A stretch of 5,700 nucleotides of DNA from NCBI GenBank assembly GCA_005888925.1, contig VBCP01000090.1, positions 1-5,700 on the forward strand. Direction: 5' to 3'. Positions 1-5,666 of the stretch are shown piece after piece. The stretch is from Betaproteobacteria bacterium (GTDB taxonomy: Bacteria > Pseudomonadota > Gammaproteobacteria > Burkholderiales > SG8-39). The notes beneath the pieces were generated by a model. The model saw only the letters and a program-made list of their open reading frames with translations. It did no database searches and had not been told where the DNA came from. The translations under genes and the position numbers were made by a program. How positions within the stretch are numbered: the first letter of the stretch is position 1; every line of letters begins with the position of its first letter.

Positions 1-1209
1 TCGACGAGCTCGGCCGGCCCCGGGAAGTTCACGACGCGGTTGTTGCCGGTGCGGCCGGCGAGCTCGTTGGACCTTTTCCTGGACGCACCTTCCACCAGCA
101 CGCGCTCCACGCCGCCGACCATGCGCTCGGCGATGGCCGCGGCTTGCGATTGGATCTGCGCCTGCAGGCGCTGCAGCCGCTCGAGCTTTGCTTCTGGCGC
201 GAGCGCATCGGGCAGCTCGGCAGCCGGCGTTCCCGGCCGCGGGCTGTAGATGAAGCAATAGGAGTCGTCGAATTCGAGCTCGCGCGCGAGCTTGAGCGTC
301 GTCGCGAAATCGGCGTCGCTCTCGCCCGGAAAGCCGACGATGAAGTCCGAGCTGATACTCACGCCGGGACGCGCGGCGCGCAGGCGGCGCACGATCGAGC
401 GGTACTCGAGCGCGGTGTAGCCGCGCTTCATGGCGGCAAGAATCCGATCGGAACCTGATTGCACGGGCAGGTGCACGTGCGGGGCGAGCTTCGGCAGCGC
501 GGCGTGCGCGTCGATCAGGCGCTGCGTGAACTCGCGCGGATGCGAGGTCGTATAGCGGATGCGCTCCACGCCCTCGATTTCGCTCACGAACGCCAGTAGC
601 TCGGCGAAGTCGGCCATCCGGTCGGTGATCGGAGCGCGCCATGCGTTCACGTTCTGGCCGAGCAGCGTCACCTCCTTTACGCCCTGGCGCGCGAGCACGG
701 CAATCTCCGCCACGACGTCGGCAAAGGGGCGCGAGACTTCTTCGCCGCGCGTATAGGGCACGACGCAGAAGCTGCAGTACTTGCTGCAGCCTTCCATGAT
801 CGAGACGTAGGCGTGCGAGTGCTCGACACACGGCCCGGGCAGGCGGTCGAACTTCTCGATCAGCGGAAAGCTGATGTCGACCTGCGGCTCGCCGGTGGCG
901 CGGCGCCGCTCGAGGAGCTGCGGCAGGCGGTGCAGCGTCTGCGGGCCGAACACCACGTCGACGAACGGCGAGCGCTCGACGATCGCCGCGCCTTCCTGGC
1001 TCGCGACGCAGCCGCCGACCGCGATCATCAGGTCCGGCTTCGCGCGCTTCAAATGACGCACGCGGCCGAGATCGGCGAACACCTTCTCTTGCGCCTTCTC
1101 GCGCACCGAGCAGGTATTGAAGACGGGTTACGCGCAGGACGTCGGCGATCTTGTCCGAGTCGTACTCGTTCATCTGGCAGCCGAAGGTGCGCAGGTAGAG
1201 CTTGGGCAT
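1..1209 (-). pseudogene. miaB: MiaB, tRNA-2-methylthio-N6-dimethylallyladenosine synthase; internal deletion plus frameshift; 3' end beyond the window
   Basis: MiaB is a cytoplasmic radical-SAM methylthiotransferase that converts i6A37 to ms2i6A37 in tRNAs reading UNN codons. The ATG at 1209-1207 starts MPKLYLRTFGCQMNEYDSDK, the family N-terminus with the first auxiliary-cluster cysteine (C11). This frame stays good to residue 26 (ADVLR, ending at 1132). From 1121 leftward a different frame reads FNTCSVREKAQEK, then VGGCVASQEG, GPQTLHRLPQ, the radical-SAM motif CSKYCSFC (cysteine codons 788-786, 776-774 and 767-765), YTRGEEVSRP, LLGQNVNAW, HLPVQSGSDRIL, SSDFIVGFPGE, and the start of the TRAM domain (NNRVVNF). 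The junction 1131-1122 is 10 bases, where E. coli MiaB has 18 codons, so about 44 bases are missing and the frame shifts. Cluster cysteine 1 is thereby separated from cysteines 2 and 3. Without the missing segment a functional enzyme is unlikely. Downstream codons look uncorrupted, so the lesion is recent or is an assembly error. The gene begins on the last base of the preceding gene's stop. Confidence 0.9.
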
Positions 1210-1502
1210 CAGCGCGCCGCCGCTTCCTGCGGCGTCAGGATCCAGACCTCGCGCACGTGACCACTCGCATCGAGCCGGTATTTGACCTGCGAGCCCGAGG
1301 GCAGCGCGGCCGGCACGATCACGCGGTTCGCCGCGTCGCGGATCTGCGCGCCGGGCGCAAGCTGCGCGCGCTGGCCGTTCAGCTCGACCACGTTCTCCTG
1401 CACGTGGCGCATCTCGGCGCGCTGCGCGTCGGCCGGAATGGTGCGCAGCTGCGCCGCCGCGGCGCCGGCGAACATTGCGAGGATGAGCAGCAGTGCTCTC
1501 AT
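1209..1502 (-). CDS. small exported protein of unknown function, coupled to miaB
   Basis: I do not recognise a named family. The 97-aa product begins MRALLLILAMFAGAAAAQ, a good Sec signal peptide: Arg2, a hydrophobic core, and a likely cleavage after the alanine run at about residue 17. The mature part of about 80 residues has no cysteine, no membrane segment and no catalytic motif I can name. It contains the stretches EMRHVQENVVELNG, QLAPGAQIRDAANRV and VKYRLDASGHVREVWIL, which suggest a small beta-rich periplasmic fold. From memory, similar short secreted proteins sit before miaB in other betaproteobacteria. The stop TGA overlaps the miaB ATG by one base (TGATG), so co-translation is likely. 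The start at 1502 was chosen because it begins the signal peptide. An in-frame ATG at 1556 would lie inside the tRNA gene. No strong Shine-Dalgarno is visible. Transcription may continue from the tRNA promoter, 21 bases separating the tRNA 3' end from this start. Confidence 0.8.
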   Translation of the reverse strand: MRALLLILAMFAGAAAAQLRTIPADAQRAEMRHVQENVVELNGQRAQLAPGAQIRDAANRVIVPAALPSGSQVKYRLDASGHVREVWILTPQEAAAR

Positions 1503-1523
1503 GCGGTCGGCCAAATGGGGAAA

Positions 1524-1600
1524 TGGAGGCGAATCAGGGACTCGAACCCCGGACACACGGATTATGATTCCGCTGCTCTAACCAGCTGAGCTAATTCGCC
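1524..1600 (-). tRNA. tRNA-Met (anticodon CAT, elongator type)
   Basis: A complete cloverleaf of 77 bases includes an encoded CCA (1526-1524). The acceptor stem GGCGAAT/ATTCGCC is fully paired. The D stem is GCTC/GAGC with loop AGCTGGTTA. The anticodon stem GCGGA/TCCGT has one G-U pair, and its loop ATCATAA puts CAT at positions 34-36. The variable loop is GTGTC, and the T arm is CGGGG, TTCGAGT, CCCTG. The paired 1-72 end excludes initiator tRNA, which has an unpaired 1-72. A CAT anticodon could also belong to the lysidine-modified tRNA-Ile2, but the body resembles the elongator tRNA-Met I recall from Burkholderia and Ralstonia. Oddity: the discriminator base 73 is T (complement of 1527), whereas Met tRNAs normally carry A73. 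Confidence 0.93.
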
Positions 1601-1637
1601 AGGTTGAAGGGGCAAGCGAGGCAGTAGAGAGCGCCGA

Positions 1638-1643
1638 ATTATA
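1638..1643 (-). promoter_or_regulatory. putative -10 element of the tRNA-Met promoter
   Basis: The minus strand reads TATAAT exactly, 37 bases before the tRNA 5' end, which would give a start near 1630 and a leader of about 30 bases. No hexamer resembling TTGACA lies 16-18 bases upstream, so the -35 is weak or absent. The position and perfect -10 support a sigma70-type promoter for the tRNA and possibly for the two genes after it. This is prediction only. Confidence 0.55.
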
Positions 1644-1645
1644 CT
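1640..1645 (+). promoter_or_regulatory. putative -10 element for the rightward oxygenase-hydroxylase-dsbC cluster
   Basis: The plus strand reads TATACT (5 of 6 consensus bases), overlapping the opposing TATAAT by four bases. A start about 7 bases downstream would fall near 1652 and leave a leader of roughly 23 bases before the GTG at 1675. No convincing -35 is visible at normal spacing. This is the only plausible promoter in the short intergenic gap. Confidence 0.35.
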
Positions 1646-1674
1646 CCTCAACAATCTCCCATAGCGGACGAGCC

Positions 1675-2601
1675 GTGGAACTGCCACCCCAGCTACGCGC
1701 ACTGCGCGACTTTTACTACAAGACGGCGCGCGCGCTTCCGCCGGAACGCGATTTCGTGCACGCGCCGGCGCTGATCCAGGAGCCGACGTTCTTCACCGTA
1801 GCGCACCTCAAGCAGCATCTGAACCACCCCATGCTGATGCCCTGCTATTTCACCCTCGTCTGGCAGGGAAAGCGCGTCGACTGCTCGGGCGCGGTGGGCA
1901 CGAAGAACGTACAGGGGGTCGAAGTGGCGTTTCTCAACAAGAGCATCCTCGAAGATCACTTGAGCCGCGGCGCATCGATGGTGCTCGAGGGCCTCGATAT
2001 TCTCGACCCGACGATCAACGAGATGTGCGCCGCCATCGACGCCGTCAACGACTGCGTGTTCTCCAACTCGGTGGTCTTCTTCTCGCAGAAGGGGGGCGAG
2101 GCGTACCGCGGCCATCGCGACGCCGATGACGTGCTCGTGATCCACCTTGCCGGGCAAAAGAAATGGCGCATCTACGAGCGGCAGCCGCCGCGCCAGGTCG
2201 AACTCACGGAGCTCGCGCCCGAGAAGCTGGGCCGGCAACAGGCCGAGCTGGTGATGAACCCGGGCGATGCGCTGTTCCTCAGGAGCTGCACGCCGCACCA
2301 GGTCGAGACCACGGGTGCGCATTCGCTGCACATGTCCTTCGATATCGTCGACCGCCACCTCAATGCGGAGACCATCCTGGAGCTGCTGCTCGACGAGTAC
2401 AAGAAGGACTCGGCGCCGTGCTACACGCCCTCGGACGGCATCCTGCAGAAGCTGGTCGCACATACCGCGCGCAGCGACTACAAGGCGCGCGTGGCGCAAG
2501 TGCAGGCGATGCACAAGGAAAATTACGTGCGCGCGCGCCAGTTCTTCGGCGCGAATCGCGTGAGCGCACTCGACCGGTGGCTGCCTTCGACGTCGCGGTG
2601 A
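1675..2601 (+). CDS. JmjC/cupin-type Fe(II)- and 2-oxoglutarate-dependent oxygenase, substrate unknown
   Basis: The 308-aa cytoplasmic protein has no signal peptide or membrane segment. Residues about 130-225 form a cupin core with a facial-triad pattern: H147-R-D149 (in GHRDADDVLVIHLAG) and H208 (in MNPGDALFLRSCTPHQV). K162, in the GQKKWRIY strand, sits where related JmjC hydroxylases carry a 2-oxoglutarate-binding basic residue; that assignment is by analogy. The layout resembles the Cupin_4/JmjC group that includes ribosomal oxygenases such as YcfD/RoxA, but sequence outside the core differs, so I do not assign a ribosomal substrate. The N-terminal 125 residues and the helical, basic C-terminus (about 230-308) are unassigned. 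The start is the GTG at 1675, with GGA at 1666-1668 as a partial Shine-Dalgarno at good spacing. Its last 25 bases overlap the hydroxylase gene that follows, so the two are probably translationally coupled. Confidence 0.85.
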   Translation: MELPPQLRALRDFYYKTARALPPERDFVHAPALIQEPTFFTVAHLKQHLNHPMLMPCYFTLVWQGKRVDCSGAVGTKNVQGVEVAFLNKSILEDHLSRGASMVLEGLDILDPTINEMCAAIDAVNDCVFSNSVVFFSQKGGEAYRGHRDADDVLVIHLAGQKKWRIYERQPPRQVELTELAPEKLGRQQAELVMNPGDALFLRSCTPHQVETTGAHSLHMSFDIVDRHLNAETILELLLDEYKKDSAPCYTPSDGILQKLVAHTARSDYKARVAQVQAMHKENYVRARQFFGANRVSALDRWLPSTSR

Positions 2602-3713
2602 TCGGCGGCGGGCCGGTCGGCGCGAGCCTGGTGCGCGCGCTGCAGGGCATGACGATCGCGCTCATCGCGCCGGCGCCCGATCCGGCCCCTGCGGTTGGGT
2701 TCGACGCGCGGGTCTATGCGCTAAGTCCCGGCAACGTCGAATTCCTGCGCGGCCTCGGCGTGTGGGATGCGCTGCCGGCCGAGCGTCTCGCGCCGGTGCA
2801 CGCGATGCGCATCTTCGGCGACGACGCGCGCGCGGCACTGGAGTTCGATGCTTATCAGGCCGGCGTACCCGAGCTCGCCTGGATCGTGGAGGACTGCGCG
2901 CTGCAGCGCGCGCTGTGGTCGGGGCTCTCCGGCATGGCGCTGCGCTGCGAGCGGCTCGAGATCGGCGCCGAGCACGCCGTGATTTCCTTCGCCGATGCCG
3001 CGCCGATCGCCGCGAAGCTGGTGGTGGGCGCCGATGGCGCGCATTCTTTCGTGCGCGGCGCAGCCGGCATCGATGCGCGCGAGCGCGATTATCAGCAGAC
3101 GGCGCTCGTCGCCAACTTCCACTGCGAGAAGCCGCATCGCAATGTTGCCTACCAGTGGTTCCAAGGCGGTCCAGTGCTCGCGCTGCTGCCGCTGCCAGGC
3201 GACCAGGTGTCGATGGTGTGGTCGCTGCCCGCGGCCGAAGCGCAGCGCATCGAATCCTTGGATCCAGGAGATCTTGCCCATGAAGTCGGGCAGGCCTCGC
3301 ATGGCGTGCTCGGCGCATTGAGCCTCGCCTCGAGCGCGCGCAGCTTTCCGCTGCGACGGCTCGCCGCGCGCCGGCTCGTCGCGCCGCGCGTCGCGTTGGT
3401 GGGCGACGCGGCGCACGTGATCCATCCGCTCGCCGGCCAGGGCCTGAACCTCGGGCTGCAGGATGCGCGCGCGCTTGCCGAGACGATCGCGAGCCGGGAG
3501 CCGCAGCGTGATCCCGGCGACTACCGGCTGCTAAGAAGGTATGAGCGGCGGCGCGCCGAGCCTATACTCGCGATGGACACGGTGGTTTCCGGCCTCTATG
3601 CGCTGTACGGCGCGCGCGGCGCGCTCGCCGGGCGCGTACGCAATGCCGGATTGAACCTGACCGACCGGCTGCCGGTCCTAAAGAACATCCTCATGCGACA
3701 GGCGATGAGCTGA
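2577..3713 (+). CDS. FAD-dependent UbiH/UbiF/Coq6-family aromatic hydroxylase
   Basis: This family hydroxylates the ring of ubiquinone precursors using FAD, NAD(P)H and O2, usually at the inner face of the membrane. The 378-aa product is close to the usual 380-400. The dinucleotide fold begins at once: AVIGGGPVGASL, with G10, G12 and G15. Next come the family signature FDARVYALSPGNVEFLRGLGVW (read as residues 42-52 and 53-63), the DG motif GADGAHSFVR (151-160), and the FAD ribityl/pyrophosphate motif GDAAHVIHPLAGQG (276-289) followed by LNLGLQDA. The GTG at 2577 is chosen because it places the Rossmann strand at the N-terminus. The frame stays open back to 2163, but that extension (138 codons) is antisense-like filler inside the oxygenase gene. 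I cannot tell which ring carbon is hydroxylated, so no symbol is given. Visc-like flavin monooxygenases outside ubiquinone synthesis are the alternative. Confidence 0.9.
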   Translation: MAAFDVAVIGGGPVGASLVRALQGMTIALIAPAPDPAPAVGFDARVYALSPGNVEFLRGLGVWDALPAERLAPVHAMRIFGDDARAALEFDAYQAGVPELAWIVEDCALQRALWSGLSGMALRCERLEIGAEHAVISFADAAPIAAKLVVGADGAHSFVRGAAGIDARERDYQQTALVANFHCEKPHRNVAYQWFQGGPVLALLPLPGDQVSMVWSLPAAEAQRIESLDPGDLAHEVGQASHGVLGALSLASSARSFPLRRLAARRLVAPRVALVGDAAHVIHPLAGQGLNLGLQDARALAETIASREPQRDPGDYRLLRRYERRRAEPILAMDTVVSGLYALYGARGALAGRVRNAGLNLTDRLPVLKNILMRQAMS

Positions 3714-3715
3714 AC

Positions 3716-4417
3716 ATGCTGCGCGCGATAACCCTGGGCTTGCTTCTCGCCGCCGGCACGGCATTCGCCGACGAGGCGCAGATCCGCAAGGTCGTCGAGG
3801 CGAGGCTCGGCGTCAAGGTCGAGGGCGTCCAGCCGGGCCCGCTCGGCCTCTACGAGGTGCGCTTTCGCTCGAGCGGCGGCATGCGCATCGTCTATACCGA
3901 CGCCAACGCCACGCACATCTTCCTCGGCAAGATCTACGAGACGCAGAACGAGCGCGATGTAACCGAAGAGCGCCTGCGCAAGCTGAATGCGATCAAGTTC
4001 GACGCGCTGCCGCTCGAGCAGGCGGTGAAGATCCAGCGCGGCAATGGCAAGCGCGTGATGGCGATGTTCTCCGATCCCTACTGCCCCGCGTGCAAGAGCT
4101 TCGAGCGCACGCTGCAGGAGGTGGACGACATCACGATCTACGTCTTCATGTTTCCGGTGATCCGGCCGGAGCTCGCCGAGCAGTCGAAGGCCGTGTGGTG
4201 CTCGCCCGACCGCGCCAAGGCATGGCTGGACGTCGCGCTGCGCGGCAAACCACCAGCGGCGAAGCCCGCCTGCGCGAATCCGGTGGAGAAGAACCTCGAG
4301 CTCGGGCGCAGCCTCGGCGTCAACAGCACGCCGACGCTGGTGCTCGGTAACGGGGAGCGCGTCACCGGCGCCCTGAGCAAGGCGGACCTCACCGACCTGC
4401 TCGACGCGAAGCCCTGA
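3716..4417 (+). CDS. dsbC: DsbC, periplasmic thiol:disulfide interchange isomerase
   Basis: DsbC rearranges wrong disulfides in periplasmic proteins and is kept reduced by DsbD. The 233-aa precursor has a signal peptide (MLRAITLGLLLAAGTAFA, cleavage after about residue 18). The N-terminal dimerisation domain (about 20-80) contains GLYEVRF and the IYTD-type strand. A linker helix (about 80-105) leads to a thioredoxin fold with active site C123-P-A-C126 in MFSDPYCPACKSF. The cis-proline is P206 (STPTLVL). C162 (VWCSPDRAKAW) and C186 (KPACANPV) match the second, structural cysteine pair of E. coli DsbC. E. coli has CGYC at the active site, and CPxC forms are common in Betaproteobacteria. The ATG lies two bases after the hydroxylase stop, so the genes are probably one transcript. 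It converges on mltA with a 12-base gap. Confidence 0.95.
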   Translation: MLRAITLGLLLAAGTAFADEAQIRKVVEARLGVKVEGVQPGPLGLYEVRFRSSGGMRIVYTDANATHIFLGKIYETQNERDVTEERLRKLNAIKFDALPLEQAVKIQRGNGKRVMAMFSDPYCPACKSFERTLQEVDDITIYVFMFPVIRPELAEQSKAVWCSPDRAKAWLDVALRGKPPAAKPACANPVEKNLELGRSLGVNSTPTLVLGNGERVTGALSKADLTDLLDAKP

Positions 4418-4429
4418 CGCGTTAACCCC

Positions 4430-5581
4430 TTAATCCGCGCGCGGCAGCGCCTCGCCGCGCGGCCAGAGCAGCCACATCTTTCCGTTCTGCCGCATGCGGC
4501 CGGCCGAGATGCCGGCCTCGGCGCCGGTGCCCCAGAAAAAATCGGCCCGCACGACCCCGCGGATCGCTCCGCCGGTGTCATGCGCGGCCACCAGCCGCAG
4601 GAGGGGTTCGTCCGACAGCGGCAGCGTGGTGGCGAGAAATACCGGCGCACCGAGCGGTATGAAGCGCCGGTCCACCGCCACGCTGTATTGCGGCACGAGG
4701 GGCACGCCGAGCGCGCCGCTCGCACCGCGCGGATCGGCCGACTCGCGAAAGAACACGTAGCTCGCGTTCACGTTCAGCGCGTCCTGCAGCTTCACGGGAT
4801 TCGCCGCCGCCCAGCTCTTTATGCCCTGCATCGAGGCCTGCTCGAGGGTCAGCTCGCCGCGCTCCACGAGATAGCGGCCGAGCGAGCGGTAGGGATGGCC
4901 GTTCTGATCGGCATAGGCGAGACGGATGCGCTCGCCGCTTTCGAGCTCGAGCTGGCCCGAGCCCTGGATCTGCAGGAAGAAAAGCTCGACCGGGTCGGCC
5001 GTCCAGCCGATCACCGGTGCGCGGAAGCCTTCGCCGCGCGCTTCGATCTCCGCCCGGCTGTAATACGGCACGAGGCGCCGGCCCTCGAGCCGGCCGCGCA
5101 GCCGCAGATTGCGCGCCTCGGGCGCCACCGGGCCGAGGTCGACCACGATCAGGTCATCGGGCAAGCCGAACACGGGAAAGCGATTCACCGCGTCGCGCAC
5201 GCGGCTGCCGCGCAGGACGGGCTCGTAATAGCCGGTGATCGTGCCGCTGTCGCCGCTCTCGCTGCTCGCCAGCGCGTAGGGCACGAAGGCGGTCTCAAAG
5301 AAGCGGCGCGCACCCGCTTCGTCGCCCACGGCGATCGTCGTTGCCGTGCCGCAGGCGCCGAGCAGGACGGCGGGCGCCCGCGGACAGCCGGCGAGGAAGG
5401 CGCGCAGGCTCGGCTCGAGTGGCGTGCTGTCCCAGCCGGGCAGAGCGGCGAACGGCGTCTCGACATACTGGGCGCGCTCGGCCGCCGGCTTCGGCGGCGG
5501 GCACACCGGGCAGGGCTTTTCCGGCAGCTGGGCGCAGCCGGCGGTGAGTAGAATCGCGAGCAGCCAAATCAGCCGCGCCAT
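4430..5581 (-). CDS. mltA: MltA, membrane-bound lytic murein transglycosylase A (lipoprotein)
   Basis: MltA cleaves the MurNAc-GlcNAc bond of peptidoglycan with formation of 1,6-anhydroMurNAc, acting from the inner leaflet of the outer membrane. The 383-aa precursor starts MARLIWLLAILLTAGC, a lipoprotein signal with lipobox TAGC and lipidated C16. No Asp follows at +2 (Ala17), consistent with outer-membrane sorting. A Cys/Pro-rich linker (KPCPVCPPPKP) follows. The MltA domain contains ITGYYEPVLRGS (115-126), VIGWTADPVELFFLQIQGSG (190-209) and YADQNGHPYRSLGRYL (223-238). The C-terminal 3D domain contains VAAHDTGGAIRG, whose D335 matches the catalytic Asp (D308) of E. coli MltA, then RADFFWGTG. 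Its length is near the family norm. The gene lies downstream of apaG in the same direction, with an 85-base gap. No strong Shine-Dalgarno is visible before the ATG at 5581. Confidence 0.96.
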   Translation of the reverse strand: MARLIWLLAILLTAGCAQLPEKPCPVCPPPKPAAERAQYVETPFAALPGWDSTPLEPSLRAFLAGCPRAPAVLLGACGTATTIAVGDEAGARRFFETAFVPYALASSESGDSGTITGYYEPVLRGSRVRDAVNRFPVFGLPDDLIVVDLGPVAPEARNLRLRGRLEGRRLVPYYSRAEIEARGEGFRAPVIGWTADPVELFFLQIQGSGQLELESGERIRLAYADQNGHPYRSLGRYLVERGELTLEQASMQGIKSWAAANPVKLQDALNVNASYVFFRESADPRGASGALGVPLVPQYSVAVDRRFIPLGAPVFLATTLPLSDEPLLRLVAAHDTGGAIRGVVRADFFWGTGAEAGISAGRMRQNGKMWLLWPRGEALPRAD

Positions 5582-5666
5582 GTGGGTCGTCTATCTCGAA
5601 ATGGGTCTCGCGCTCGTCGCCGCGGTGTTCATCATCTGGTTCACCTGGCCGAGAAAGCCGAAGTGA
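5580..5666 (+). CDS. candidate small single-pass membrane protein (28 aa)
   Basis: The ORF begins MWVVYLEMGLALVAAVFIIW and ends FTWPRKPK: one hydrophobic helix of about 18 residues (roughly 4-21), aromatic residues at both edges, and a basic tail (R25, K26, K28). The tail would place the C-terminus in the cytoplasm. It fills the apaG-mltA gap exactly, on the opposite strand. Its ATG overlaps the mltA start in a CATG arrangement, and its stop abuts the apaG stop. Counting codons by hand, G or C occurs at 14 of 28 first positions, 11 of 28 second and 24 of 28 third, the periodicity expected of a real gene in G+C-rich DNA. Against it: no clear Shine-Dalgarno, and any promoter must lie inside the 5' part of mltA. 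I know no named family. It is not CydX or another short subunit I recognise. Confidence 0.55.
   Translation: MWVVYLEMGLALVAAVFIIWFTWPRKPK

Noticed and set aside
1122..1131. Programmed frameshift in miaB
   Set aside because: No slippery heptamer is present and about 15 codons are also missing, so recoding would not restore the protein.
1503..1556. Upstream ATG (1556) for the small exported protein
   Set aside because: It would lie within the tRNA gene and bury the signal peptide behind an unrelated leader.
813..1589. Long plus-strand ORF of 258 codons
   Set aside because: It is antisense to miaB, the small exported-protein gene and most of the tRNA. Its product is Arg/Ala-rich with no domain, typical of a shadow frame in G+C-rich DNA.
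1524..1600. tRNA-Ile2 (lysidine-modified CAT anticodon) instead of tRNA-Met
   Set aside because: The D-loop, anticodon stem and overall body resemble betaproteobacterial elongator tRNA-Met, not the tRNA-Ile2 I recall. A tool-based check would settle it.
1693..2514. Minus-strand ORF of 273 codons
   Set aside because: It is antisense to the oxygenase, whose frame has recognisable cupin motifs. The minus-strand product is Arg-rich and motif-free.
2163..2576. N-terminal extension of the flavin hydroxylase from an upstream ATG
   Set aside because: The extension is out of frame inside the oxygenase gene and low-complexity. Family members begin at the Rossmann strand, which the GTG at 2577 provides.
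4438..4461. Inverted repeat CGCGCGGC/GCCGCGCG with 8-base loop, considered as a terminator for dsbC
   Set aside because: There is no T-run on either strand after it and it lies inside the mltA coding end. Such palindromes arise easily in G+C-rich codons.
4580..5551. Plus-strand ORF of 323 codons
   Set aside because: It is antisense to mltA, which is complete with lipobox and catalytic Asp. The product has no recognisable features.
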